Assembly: GCF_900009145.1 (NCBI RefSeq)
Contig: NZ_LN889782.1
Span: 71,128-135,127, forward strand
DNA from: Planktothrix tepida PCC 9214
GTDB taxonomy: Bacteria > Cyanobacteriota > Cyanobacteriia > Cyanobacteriales > Microcoleaceae
DNA: 64,000 nt
Reading direction: 5' to 3'
The position numbers and the translations under genes were made by a program. Below, piece by piece: positions 47,648-56,782 of the stretch (positions are counted from its first letter, which is position 1; each line of letters opens with the position of its first letter). Under the pieces are notes generated by a model. The model did not search any database, was not told where the DNA came from, and saw only the letters and a list, made by a program, of their open reading frames with translations.

Positions 47648-48721
47648 ATGAAAGCACTGATTTTATCTGGTGGAAAAGGAACAAGGTTACGCCCTTTGAC
47701 GTACACAGGTGCAAAACAATTAGTTCCCGTTGCTAATAAACCAATTTTATGGTACGGAATTGAAGGAATTATAGCCGCTGGGATTACAGAAATTGGCATT
47801 ATTATTAGTCCAGAAACCGGAGAAGAAGTTAAAAATTTAACCGGTAATGGCGATTACTTTGGAGCCAAAATTACCTATATTTTACAAGAACAACCCGCCG
47901 GATTAGCTCATGCTGTTAAAGTCGCTCAACCGTTTTTAGGAGATTCTCCTTTTATTATGTATTTGGGAGATAACTTAATTGAAAGCCAACTTAATCAGTT
48001 TGTAGAACGCTTTAAACAGCAACAACTAGATGGGTTAATTTTATTAAGAAGTGTGCCTAATCCCACTGCCTTTGGGGTCGCTGTTGTTGATGATCAAGGA
48101 CGAGTTTTACAGTTAGTCGAAAAACCCAAAGTTCCCCCTTCAAATTTGGCCTTGGTGGGAGTTTATTTTTTTGATAAAACTATTCATGAAGCGATCTCTC
48201 AAATTCAGCCTTCAGCACGGGGAGAACTGGAAATTACAGATGCGATTCAACAACTGATTAATAACCAGAAAAAAGTTGAAGCTTGTACCCTAGAAGGATG
48301 GTGGTTAGATACAGGTAAAAAAGATGATTTACTCAGCGCAAACCAAATTATTTTAGATTCTTGTATTATCTACGATGTTCAAGGAGAAGTAGACGAAAAT
48401 AGTCATATTTTAGGACGAGTTAAAGTGGGTAAAGGGACAAAATTAGTCAACTGTAGTGTCCGGGGGCCAGTCATTATTGGGGAAAATTGCTATTTAGAAA
48501 ATTGCTTTATTGGCCCTTATAGCAGTGTAGCCAATAAAGTCACTTTAATTGATGCAGAAATCGAGCATAGTGTCATTTTGAGTGAAGCTAAAATTATTGG
48601 GATTAATCAACGCATTGTGGATACAGTTATTGGTCGTCGGGCTACTTTAAGTACCGCACCTCAACGACCGAAAGCACTACGGTTTATGATTGGAGATGAT
48701 AGTCAAATTGAATTAGCGTGA
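47648..48721 (+). CDS. rfbA: Glucose-1-phosphate thymidylyltransferase, long form
   Basis: A 357-residue nucleotidyltransferase that makes dTDP-glucose from glucose-1-phosphate and dTTP, the first step toward dTDP-rhamnose. The N-terminal pyrophosphorylase motif is SGGKGTRLRPLTYTGAKQL, followed by YLGDNLIE and EGWWLDTGKKDDLL. Unlike short RmlA (about 290 residues), it carries a C-terminal left-handed beta-helix (about residues 250-357; VNCSVRGPVIIGENCYLENC), as in the RmlA-long/StrD type. It is spaced 84 bases after rfbD, with a GTGA overlap into the next gene. The donor base is inferred from family and context. Confidence 0.88.
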   Translation: MKALILSGGKGTRLRPLTYTGAKQLVPVANKPILWYGIEGIIAAGITEIGIIISPETGEEVKNLTGNGDYFGAKITYILQEQPAGLAHAVKVAQPFLGDSPFIMYLGDNLIESQLNQFVERFKQQQLDGLILLRSVPNPTAFGVAVVDDQGRVLQLVEKPKVPPSNLALVGVYFFDKTIHEAISQIQPSARGELEITDAIQQLINNQKKVEACTLEGWWLDTGKKDDLLSANQIILDSCIIYDVQGEVDENSHILGRVKVGKGTKLVNCSVRGPVIIGENCYLENCFIGPYSSVANKVTLIDAEIEHSVILSEAKIIGINQRIVDTVIGRRATLSTAPQRPKALRFMIGDDSQIELA

Positions 48722-49629
48722 TTTACTGGATAACGGTTAATTATTACTCCACCGAACTGATTCAACGATTAATTGATTCAATTGTTGTAGAGACGTTCCA
48801 TGGAATTGTAGAGACGCGCCATGGCACGTCTCTACAGGGAATTAATTATCAAATTATTATTATTAATAATTCTCCCGATGATCATTCAATTTATCAGTTA
48901 AAATCTCCCTCTATTTTGATATTGGATTCCCCGGAAAACATTGGGTTTGGTCGAGCTTGCAATATTGGGTTAAATTCGGTTTATCAACAAGATCCTCAAG
49001 CACTGGTGTGGTTAATTAATCCTGATGCTTATCTCTCTAAAAATGCTCTATCTCAAGCCGTTGACTTCTTTGAACGTTACCCAGAATTATCGATTTTAGG
49101 AACAGTTATTTATAAATCTACTGGAGAATTAGAGTTTACTAGGGGAGAGTTTAACCCAAAAATTGGTAAAATTATTGTTAGTAATACAGTCTCAGAGTCT
49201 TTGCAAAATCAACCTTACCAGCTAACCGAATGGGTATCGGGATGCAGTTTATTAATTAATTTGAAAAACTTTAATCAATGTCCTCAGTTTGATCCGAACT
49301 ATTTTCTTTATTATGAAGATTTTGACTTCTGTTTACGGTATCGAAACCAAGGACATCAAATTGGCATTACTTCAAAAATTAAAGTATTTCATGAGACTTC
49401 ATCCATTACCCACAGAAATCCTACTCTTAAAATTAAGTACAGCATTTACAGTTACCTCCTTAGCCTCAACAAACATACCTCAAAAAGCGTGTTGTTTTAC
49501 TGGTTATTACGAATTAGTTTTGTTTCCCTAATAACACTGCTAATTACTCCTCAAAAGTCTCAATCTAAACTTAAAGGAGTGATCCGTTTTATAGTTAGGC
49601 ATTGTTTAAGAATAACGCAGTTGCAGTAA
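48718..49629 (+). CDS. GT2 rhamnosyltransferase-like enzyme with repeat-encoded insert
   Basis: A 303-residue GT2 enzyme starting at GTG 48718, which overlaps the stop of the preceding gene. Motifs: WITVNYYSTELIQRLIDS, IIIINNSPDD, NPDAYLSKNALSQ (metal and donor site), VSGCSLLINLKNF, and YYEDFDFCLRYRNQGH. This pattern is typical of WbbL-like rhamnosyltransferases, fitting the adjacent dTDP-rhamnose genes. Residues 24-40 (VETFHGIVETRHGTSLQ region) are encoded by a dispersed repeat at 48787-48835 inserted in frame between helix 1 and strand 2, and are absent in typical family members. Whether activity survives is unknown. Confidence 0.85.
   Translation: MIYWITVNYYSTELIQRLIDSIVVETFHGIVETRHGTSLQGINYQIIIINNSPDDHSIYQLKSPSILILDSPENIGFGRACNIGLNSVYQQDPQALVWLINPDAYLSKNALSQAVDFFERYPELSILGTVIYKSTGELEFTRGEFNPKIGKIIVSNTVSESLQNQPYQLTEWVSGCSLLINLKNFNQCPQFDPNYFLYYEDFDFCLRYRNQGHQIGITSKIKVFHETSSITHRNPTLKIKYSIYSYLLSLNKHTSKSVLFYWLLRISFVSLITLLITPQKSQSKLKGVIRFIVRHCLRITQLQ
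48787..48835. repeat. One and a half GTAGAGACG repeats inside a glycosyltransferase gene
   Basis: A partial copy (48787-48807) is followed by a complete 28-bp palindrome (48808-48835). The reading frame stays open through both. The copies match the intergenic elements at 15084, 47561 and 57560. Confidence 0.88.
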
Positions 49630-50490
49630 CAAACGATGATTGTTTACAGGAGGCTTAATTTTATGAATACAAGATGGATCTTGAATAAAGCCAAATCCTG
49701 CATTTCCTAAGATTATTCGTTCTTGCTGACGACTATAATAACGATACACAAGATCATCAGGGTGTCTTCCCGAAAACAACAATGCTAACGGTTTATGAAG
49801 ATGGGATTTTTCAATCATAATATGGGGGCCAGAATATTCATCCTGTACAGCAGTAATGTAGAAATAAACTGTCATAAAATTATATCCGGCAATATCATAA
49901 TGATAATAGGTAGGAGGATAAATCTTTTGAATTTCAGTTTCCGGCAAATTAGAAGCAATACTCCAGGTTAAATGGGCTGTAATTCGATTAGGTCGATACT
50001 GAAGATATCGATGTACAATTTCTAACAAAATAGGGTCATGAATTAGTTGTTTAATCGCCGGACAATTTGAAGGTTCATCCACTAAAGCACGCACAACAGA
50101 ATGTCCATCAGGTAAAGATCCTTGATGAACTTGATCAATCCAAAACCGATGTGGATATTTTGGTTCAGTACAGGAAGTTTGGCAAGCATAATCAAAAATT
50201 TCTTTCACGATTTCAAGAGGTAATTGAAGATTCAAGCTAACTGCTGTTTCTCGAATTTCCGCTAGACAAGTTTCAATATCAAATCCCGAAAACCAAGAAA
50301 AACTATTTATATCATAAACTTGGGGAGAAAGAAAATTTTGAAAATGCTGCTTTACTTTTTGAATTTGGCTATATATTTGTCGCATCCATAAAAAACGACT
50401 AATACCATACAAGCGATTGTTGTATAACTGATCTGGAGTTCGTTTTACAGGGTTTAATGACACCATAGAAGGTGATGTGTGATCAATCAT
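49606..50490 (-). CDS. Phytanoyl-CoA dioxygenase-like (2OG-Fe(II)) oxygenase
   Basis: About 294 residues with the PhyH-type double-stranded beta-helix. Iron ligands HxD (YHYDIAGYNF) and a distal His (SCIHKIKPP), plus a 2-oxoglutarate-binding Arg (NNHRLLLQLRYS), are all in place. It likely hydroxylates or otherwise oxidises a sugar, lipid or peptide of the island. ATG 50490 (MIDHTSP) is preferred to the upstream in-frame start at 50529. Its 3' end overlaps the convergent GT2 gene by 24 bases. The substrate is unknown. The catalytic residues appear intact. Confidence 0.8.
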   Translation of the reverse strand: MIDHTSPSMVSLNPVKRTPDQLYNNRLYGISRFLWMRQIYSQIQKVKQHFQNFLSPQVYDINSFSWFSGFDIETCLAEIRETAVSLNLQLPLEIVKEIFDYACQTSCTEPKYPHRFWIDQVHQGSLPDGHSVVRALVDEPSNCPAIKQLIHDPILLEIVHRYLQYRPNRITAHLTWSIASNLPETEIQKIYPPTYYHYDIAGYNFMTVYFYITAVQDEYSGPHIMIEKSHLHKPLALLFSGRHPDDLVYRYYSRQQERIILGNAGFGFIQDPSCIHKIKPPVNNHRLLLQLRYS

Positions 50491-50814
50491 AATGAATTTA
50501 AGGGGATTTAGTAAACAAAAAACAACCAAAATGAAGATTGAACCTTGAAACTATAATTTGCTGTCTGACAGAAATGCAGCAAATATTGAATAGATTAAGA
50601 TTTTGACTATATTCTTCTGGATTAATAGATGAAATCAGGAAGATGAGTTGATTTTAGCAGCGTCATCATCATGGGTGAAAAATCTTCATTGTTTTAGGGT
50701 CTTAAAAGGGATATTAAAGCGGATGTTTGCAATGGTGAAAGATATTGTAATCCAATGAGCCTTAAAAAAAAGGTATAATAAATCAATAAATCTTGTAAAT
50801 TCCACCCTAAATCA
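50491..50814. other. 324-base divergent gap
   Basis: A TATAAT at 50774-50779, 36 bases before the plus-strand GT4 start, is a credible -10 box; no good -35 is visible. Otherwise AT-rich, with no gene or RNA seen. Confidence 0.5.
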
Positions 50815-51888
50815 ATGACTCATTCGTTGCTGATTAATTTATCATTTTTAATTCCTGAACCTACAGGAATATCTGTTTATGCAAGTCATATTTTACCTGC
50901 TTTAAAGCCCCTTAAACTCCTATTATTAGTTTCTCAAGAAAAACCGGGTTATTCTTGCTATTCTGTTCCGAATAATATGACTCCTGACCAAGGAACAAAA
51001 GGACATCTGAGACGGTTACTTTGGACACAGTTTAAACTTCCTCAAATTTATCAACAATTAAAGGGAAATTTGATATTTTCTCCTATTCCAGAAGCCCCGT
51101 TATATTGTGGGTGTCGGTCGATTGTCATGGCTCATGATTTAATTCCGTTACGGTTTCCGAGGCGAGGATCTCGGTTAACTGCTTATTTTAAATATTATAT
51201 TCCCCTTGTATTATCCCAAGCCGAACATATTGTCTGTAATTCTATCTCAACGGCTCAAGATTTAGTTAATTTTTTTGACATTCCTGAACAAAAAATAACA
51301 CCTATTCCCCTCGCATATAATCCGCAGAGATTTCAATTTTTAGATTTGCCAACTCGTAATTATTTCCTTTATATTGGTCGTCATGATGCTTATAAAAATC
51401 TATCTCGATTAATTAATGCTTTTTCTAAGTTAAAACATTTATCCGAATATGAATTATGGTTCGCTGGCCCAACGGATGAAACCTATACACCTGAACTCAA
51501 AAAGCAGGTTCAAGACTTAGAATTAACTCAACAGGTGAAGTTTTTAAATTATGTTCCTTTTGAACAATTAATACCCATGATTAATCAAGCCATTGCTGTT
51601 GTTTTTCCTAGTCTTTGGGAAGGGTTTGGTTTCCCGGTTTTAGAAGCAATGGCTTGTGGGACTCCTGTGATTACTTCTAACCTTTCTTCTTTACCTGAAG
51701 TGGGGGGAAATGCAGCATTATATGTTAATCCTTATCAAGTAGAAGAAATTACAGAAGCGATGGAAACTCTAGCAAATAATACAGAAATGCGATCGCATTT
51801 AAGACAATTAGGATTAGAACAAGTTAAACAATTTAGTTGGGAAAAAACAGGACAAAAAACAGCAAAAGTGATTCAACAATATTTATAA
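50815..51888 (+). CDS. GT4 family glycosyltransferase
   Basis: A 357-residue GT-B enzyme of the GT4 mannosyltransferase-like group. N-terminal acceptor half with [16 protein letters not shown], then [18 protein letters not shown] and [15 protein letters not shown]. The C-terminal half has [20 protein letters not shown] and the donor motif [20 protein letters not shown] with the E-x7-E pair, followed by [14 protein letters not shown]. It adds a sugar from a GDP- or UDP-type donor. It is a single gene between a divergent oxygenase and a convergent RTX gene. The family is sure and the linkage unknown. Confidence 0.92.
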   Translation: MTHSLLINLSFLIPEPTGISVYASHILPALKPLKLLLLVSQEKPGYSCYSVPNNMTPDQGTKGHLRRLLWTQFKLPQIYQQLKGNLIFSPIPEAPLYCGCRSIVMAHDLIPLRFPRRGSRLTAYFKYYIPLVLSQAEHIVCNSISTAQDLVNFFDIPEQKITPIPLAYNPQRFQFLDLPTRNYFLYIGRHDAYKNLSRLINAFSKLKHLSEYELWFAGPTDETYTPELKKQVQDLELTQQVKFLNYVPFEQLIPMINQAIAVVFPSLWEGFGFPVLEAMACGTPVITSNLSSLPEVGGNAALYVNPYQVEEITEAMETLANNTEMRSHLRQLGLEQVKQFSWEKTGQKTAKVIQQYL

Positions 51889-51900
51889 TATCTCTCGTTG

Positions 51901-51941
51901 CTAGGTTCAACCTAGCAATACCACTTTGCAGGCTCCGCCTG
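51901..51941. repeat. Intergenic hairpin repeats
   Basis: CTAGGTTCAACCTAG (51901-51915) and CAGGCTCCGCCTG (51929-51941) are two small palindromes just after the GT4 stop. Elements of this kind are dispersed in Planktothrix-like genomes. They may act as weak terminators. Confidence 0.55.
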
Positions 51942-51999
51942 TTCTTAAGAGGAGACAGAGCCTTGGTTTCCAGTTCCTAGGTAGAACCAGAGAAAAAGA

Positions 52000-52740
52000 T
52001 TATAAACTATTGCTAGAAACAGGAGTAGTAGGGATATCAGGAATACCAGGGATATCAGGAATACTAGGGATATCAGGAATTACATTTGTAGTTGTTGCCC
52101 CAAAACTAGCAGCCGTCAAATTACTAACAGAAATATTATTAATTTGGGCTAATTGTTCTCCTGTGCTTTGAACAATAACTAGGGTATTTACTGATGAGGG
52201 TTGCAACAGAATATCATTAAATGTCACGCCGTCAGGCAGTTTAATAATATCAATGTTATTTTCAAAATCAGTAATTACATCTAAACCGCCATCTGTAACT
52301 AAAACAAAGGTATCTTTTCCCGTTCCTCCTGTCAATGTATCATTATCTTTGTCTCCTGAAAGAATATCATCTCCGGCATCTCCAAACAATTGATCACTAT
52401 TTTTTCCCCCATATAAACTATCGTTACCTTCTCCTCCTCTAACAATATCTTGATCTAAATCTCCTGCTAAGAAATCATTCCCACTTCCTCCATCGAGAAT
52501 ATCATCTTGTTTGCCACCTCTAAGGGTATCACTTCCTCCATTTCCAATTAAGGAATCTAAACCCGTATTTCCATTAATAAATTCACTATTTTCTGAACCG
52601 ATAACAGTATCATTTCCATCCAGAGCTAATACACCACCAGGGTAATTGTTTAGTTGTCCAGAAGATAGAATAATTGATTCTGCGGTGTTATCTCCAACTA
52701 GGAAAGATATACCGTTTTGATTGCTTGGTTGTAGTGCCAT
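52000..52740 (-). CDS. Short RTX calcium-binding protein with IPDIP-repeat tail
   Basis: 246 residues. RTX nonapeptides occupy about residues 40-145 (GGSGNDFLAG, GGEGNDSLYG, GDAGDDILSG, GGTGKDTFVL), followed by the DVITDFE segment common before type I secretion signals. The C-terminus carries a short IPDIPS/IPDIPG repeat of a kind not usual in RTX proteins. There is no signal peptide. It probably uses the type I exporter at 39048-44090. It starts 102 bases after the lipase pseudogene on the same strand, so the two were probably one operon. Part of it may serve as a partner or secretion module for the lipase. Confidence 0.85.
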   Translation of the reverse strand: MALQPSNQNGISFLVGDNTAESIILSSGQLNNYPGGVLALDGNDTVIGSENSEFINGNTGLDSLIGNGGSDTLRGGKQDDILDGGSGNDFLAGDLDQDIVRGGEGNDSLYGGKNSDQLFGDAGDDILSGDKDNDTLTGGTGKDTFVLVTDGGLDVITDFENNIDIIKLPDGVTFNDILLQPSSVNTLVIVQSTGEQLAQINNISVSNLTAASFGATTTNVIPDIPSIPDIPGIPDIPTTPVSSNSL

Positions 52741-53596
52741 AGTTATTCAACATTAAAACAAAATTTTTTCAATTTATTGTAGAGTGAGCCATGCCAAACT
52801 TATGTTAAATGACATAAGTAGAGTTCCTCTTATTTTTTTTAACTAATACGCAACAAGAGCACCATTGTCTAATCGAAAAGAACTATCGATAGACCATGTA
52901 TTAGATGATTTTTCACCACTTAATGTAGCTTCATATTCATTGTAATTAAACCAATTATCTTCAACAGACCAAGGTTTATCATTCCCATTCATTCGATCTA
53001 AGCTAAAAAGTTTTCCAAAAGTTGGAAATTCTTTATTTATTAAACTTGCAAAAAAGCCCATGACATCATTGTGTTGATCGTTAGTTCCTGTAAGGTTAAT
53101 GGCAAAAGACTCATCGGCTGTTTTAGCTACATAATCATTCCCAAGCAGACTACTTTTGAATGCCCAAGACCACTCTGAAACATCCTCAAATTTACCAGCA
53201 GGACTGTATCCAGCTAGATCACTAGCTGGATCTAAAGCAACAAATTTATTTACACCTCCTAATCGATTTGCAATTTCCCATCCCACATAAGAACCAAAGC
53301 TCTGACCGACTATATTGATGTTGTCCTTAGATATTCCCCATTCATTCAACTTGTTTTTTACAACTTCTGCTACATTTGGAATCCAACCAGCAACATCGGG
53401 AATCCACTTTCCATTATCTTTGGTAATTTCACTCCAATCAACCATAAGGACTTGATCATTTTGTTGGTATCCGTCAATTGATTGAGGTAATCCTTGATCT
53501 GCTACGTTCCCTGGATCATGCCCAAATCCATGAATAACTAACCATGTTGGTCGGTTTTGAATATCAGATGAGCCATCAAAACGTTGTATAGTAATT

Positions 53597-54739
53597 AGAC
53601 ATCTCCAAAATAGAAAAAAGGAGGGGTAAAAAGATGATAAAATTAAATTTTACCCCGGATTAGAGATGAGTAAATTAAGAGACTATCTGGACAAGAATCC
53701 CCAGCAAGCAAAAAGGCTATTAGGGATGGAATATGAACAGATGATAGAACTCATTCAAGCTGCGGAGTTATTAGAAGAAGAAAAACGACAGGAAAAAGAA
53801 AAAACTAAAATCAGGTTGATTAAAGCAGGTGGGGGTCGTCGGCAGAAATTATCTGTGGAGGAACAAATCTTACTGACTCTAATTTATCTGCATCAAATGC
53901 CGACATTTCAAATGTTAGGGTTACAGTTTGAAGTCAGTGAATCAACAGCGAATGATATTTTCCATAACTGGATAAAAATCTTGAGAGAATTACTACCAGC
54001 GAGTTTGCTAGAGCAAGTAAAAAAAAACGAGAGTGATTGGGAGTGGGTAGAAAAAATTCTGGTGGAATTTGAGTTAGTAGTAGATAGCTATGAACAGCCC
54101 AGGGAAAGACCAACAGACAATGAAGAGCAGAAAAAATATTACTCAGGAAAGAAAAAGACACATACCTTTAAAAATCAAGTCATTGTCATGCCAAATGGAA
54201 AAGAAATAGTGGATGTAGCTGTGGGTTATACCGGAGCAACAAGTGATCTGAAATTGTGGAGAGAAAGAAGCCAGGAATTGGGGAATAATCAAAAATACAG
54301 AGGGGATAAAGCTTATGTAGGAGAAACAGCAATTAATACACCGTATAAGAAACCGAGGAATCAAGAGATGTCGGCGGAAAAGCGAGAAGAAAATCGGTTA
54401 AAAGCCCAACAAAGGATTGTAGTTGAACATTTAATAAGACTGATAAAAATTTATCGAGTTGCTTCAGAAAGATTTCGGTTAAAGAGGCAAAATTATGAAG
54501 CAGTAATCTTGACAGTATGTGGATTAATAAGATGGCGAATAGGAGCGATTGTATTACCATCTAAGAATTGCCCAGAATTCTTTTGAGAAATAATTGTATA
54601 TCAGAGATAAAATTCATTAGTTATTATTAATGTGACTGAAAAAGCCTATGAATCCGTTACTTTTGGAGAAGCCGGCACAGGAGTGCTAGAGATTCCAAAA
54701 GTAGCGATAGAGGGCATTTGGAGATTTTCGGAGATGTCT
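53597..54739 (+). mobile_element. IS5-family (ISL2-type) insertion sequence, copy 2, 1143 bp
   Basis: AGACATCTCC and GGAGATGTCT are at the ends, with the target duplication ATT at 53594-53596 and 54740-54742. The element is in opposite orientation to copy 1 and the same length. Removing it with one ATT restores an open frame, proving the boundaries. Near-identity to copy 1 indicates recent movement. Confidence 0.95.
53666..54586 (+). CDS. IS5/ISL2-type DDE transposase (copy 2)
   Basis: An intact 306-residue transposase with the same domains as copy 1 at 15387. The only amino-acid difference is Pro at residue 230 (codon change at 54354) where copy 1 has Leu. The 153 bases between the stop codon and the right inverted repeat contain a short GTG-started frame (54632 to the IS end) also present in copy 1; I see no evidence that it is a gene. 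Confidence 0.94.
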   Translation: MSKLRDYLDKNPQQAKRLLGMEYEQMIELIQAAELLEEEKRQEKEKTKIRLIKAGGGRRQKLSVEEQILLTLIYLHQMPTFQMLGLQFEVSESTANDIFHNWIKILRELLPASLLEQVKKNESDWEWVEKILVEFELVVDSYEQPRERPTDNEEQKKYYSGKKKTHTFKNQVIVMPNGKEIVDVAVGYTGATSDLKLWRERSQELGNNQKYRGDKAYVGETAINTPYKKPRNQEMSAEKREENRLKAQQRIVVEHLIRLIKIYRVASERFRLKRQNYEAVILTVCGLIRWRIGAIVLPSKNCPEFF

Positions 54740-55854
54740 ATTGGATATGATTCTGAGCCTTTAGTAACGGTTGCTGAATTAGATATTGTTGTTGCTGAAT
54801 CAGGTATTGTCGGCTCCCAAGAAATATCAACACTAGCATTACCTGTTACATCATAAGACCAAAAATCAACCCGATAAGTACCAGTTTGATCAGGGGTAAA
54901 GTTATACTCTTTGGCTTGCGGGTTATTATCGTCATACTGCTGCCATAAGTATTTGTTTTGTACTGTGTCATAAGGTGTAATAACACCGTTTAGTGTCAAC
55001 TTTTGATCTTTAGGTCGAGCGGTTACTATAATTCCGTTATCTGCATTAACTGTAAATTTGTAAGTCTTTCCGGCTTCAAAATCAGCGTATGCAGCACCCT
55101 GCACAGCAAAATAGTCAGAGTTATTACCATCAGAAATGTTACTATCGTCAAAAGGAGATCCAAGACCCCAATTAATATAAATACCGTCCTTACCATCGGG
55201 TCGATTCCCCTTTTGAATCGTGTTACCATTTGGTTGATACCAAAAATCAGATTCCTTGTTCCTCCAGTCATCATAACGCCAAACGTTCCAGTCGGATTGC
55301 AGATTCATTTCGAGAACAACATTTTCTCCATCCAGTATCACAACAGCCGCATCATCATCAGTCTTTAACGTTTGAATTTGTTCAGGACTTAATACTTTAC
55401 CTTGAACAATATTGCTAAAAATTTCGCCTTCATCCCCAAGAGAATCGCTAGAATTAAGTCGAGGATCAATAGAATGTCCAATTTCTTCTAAAACTACGCT
55501 GACAGCCTGATTAACGTTGCTACCTGTCAAAATATCTTTAGCTAGGTAAATTTGATTTGTAGCCTCTGCAAACCCGCCAGAAGACCCATTAATATCGGCT
55601 GAAGCGACAATTTTAATCGGGGCAAGGGTGCTAAAATTTCCTGTAAGCCATTCTGTGGCTAAGGTTTGTGCCTTCTGGATATCCCAAGTGTCGCCAAAAG
55701 GGAGCTTCAGTTGTTCAACGAAAGTGGGATCACTCGCAAACAGTTGGAGTTGCTGATAGACTTTGGGCATCACCTGTTCTGCTAAAAAAGCGTTAGTCTC
55801 CGCTAAAGATGTGATAGCGTTGGCTGATGTAGGGTTAGGATTAACTTCAAACAT

Positions 55855-56176
55855 GGTAGATTCTCTGGCTAGGTAAAAACTAATCAAACGTTCAAAATTG
55901 AAATGTATTATTTCTGCTATCGATGGCTAAGTAGCGACTTTTACGCCAAACCTCAGTATGGGTTACAAAAGTTTACGTTCTGATTGGATCAACTCATATC
56001 TTTTCCGTCCTAAAAACTGCCTATTCATAGGGAATTGGCTTTTAGTTTTAGGGTTTTCTCGATCATTAATGTTTTAGCGGGTTAGTTTTAGAATATACCC
56101 GTCTAAACTATGACACAACTAATAAAAGCTAGTATTTTACGCTATGCTTACGTTAGTCAAATCATCCAGATCAACC
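55855..56176. other. 322-base divergent gap
   Basis: Upstream region shared by the lipase pseudogene (minus) and the HTH gene (plus). No ORF, RNA or clear promoter is recognised, although TAGAATATAC near 56089-56098 resembles an extended -10 for the plus-strand gene. Confidence 0.45.
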
Positions 56177-56674
56177 ATGAATACTAAAGATGAGATGTTT
56201 TCTGAGGCTAGTAACTTTTGGGATTTACAAAAACTGTATCAAGACCTAGAAGCAGTAAAACGGCTATTGTCCCCACGTTCTCGACAGGGGTTAACTGAAA
56301 CGGAAAAACTTTATCTGAGGGGACTATTGTGTGGTTATAGTCCGGCCGAAATTGCTAAAAAACTATTTCAAAGTCCTAAAAGCGTGGAAGTTTACCTTTG
56401 TAAAACGTTATATCCTTATTTAAAAAATCTTTTAGATGTTCCCTCTGAAGTTGGAAATTGGCGTAATATTTGTAACTGGTTAAATGATGCAGGTTATAAA
56501 AAGTTATCTTCAGGAGAAAACTTATTCAATAATTCATTACCTCAAGAAGCTTTGGTTAAAATAATAGGAATTAATATACATAAAGAAAATACTATTTCAA
56601 TTGATATTAACCTTCAACTTCATTTCCCCTCGAATCTAAAGGGTGATGAATCTAAAAATAATATTGATGAATAA
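56177..56674 (+). CDS. LuxR-like helix-turn-helix protein
   Basis: A 165-residue cyanobacterial HTH protein. The helix-turn-helix (residues 37-75) is GLTETEKLYLRGLLCGYSPAEIAKKLFQSPKSVEVYL in part, a LuxR/GerE-type fold, followed by NICNWLNDAGYKK. The C-terminal 60 residues are of unknown fold. Relatives of the N-terminus often precede AAA-like or STAND domains; here the gene ends without one, so it may be a free DNA-binding protein or a truncated form. ATG 56177 (MNTKDEMFS) is preferred to the in-frame start at 56144. Targets are unknown. Confidence 0.75.
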   Translation: MNTKDEMFSEASNFWDLQKLYQDLEAVKRLLSPRSRQGLTETEKLYLRGLLCGYSPAEIAKKLFQSPKSVEVYLCKTLYPYLKNLLDVPSEVGNWRNICNWLNDAGYKKLSSGENLFNNSLPQEALVKIIGINIHKENTISIDINLQLHFPSNLKGDESKNNIDE

Positions 56675-56711
56675 TAAGCGGTTAATGAGGAGGTTATCAA
56701 TTACTGGGGAT

Positions 56712-56734
56712 TAAGCCCTGAAGGGCTTACTACG
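56712..56734. repeat. Left inverted repeat flanking the toxin-antitoxin pair
   Basis: TAAGCCCTGAAGGGCTTACT followed by ACG contains a small palindrome (AAGCCCT/AGGGCTT). Its last 22 bases are the exact reverse complement of 57464-57485. Confidence 0.85.
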
Positions 56735-56782
56735 TTTAAAAAGTCCGATTTCAATTTACTAGAAACTGGATGTTTTCAATTT

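Larger units (their letters stand above)
52843..55854 (-). pseudogene. Secreted lipase-like gene split by an IS5 insertion
   Basis: Two minus-strand pieces, 55854-54740 (N-terminal) and 53593-52843 (C-terminal), join in frame when the IS and one ATT copy are removed, giving 621 residues. The N-terminus carries a LEEIGHSID segment (an HExxH-like site with the first His replaced) found in secreted cyanobacterial proteins, then a beta domain (TGTYRVDFWSYDVTG). The rebuilt junction reads SYPITIQRFDG. The C-terminal half is a pancreatic-lipase-type hydrolase: VIHGFGHDP oxyanion loop, nucleophile GQSFGS, Asp in ALDPASDL, His in NDQHNDV. It is inactivated in this genome by the insertion. The short RTX gene follows. 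Confidence 0.85.

Noticed and set aside
54632-54739. Short GTG-started frame after the transposase, also present in IS copy 1 (15234-15341)
   Set aside because: It runs through the inverted repeat into unrelated flanks in both copies, so it has no fixed end and is most likely non-coding IS sequence.
15234-54739. Composite transposon formed by the two IS copies
   Set aside because: Both copies have their own ATT flanks, and copy 2 sits in a gene with both halves adjacent, which fits two independent insertions; a 39-kb composite unit has no support.
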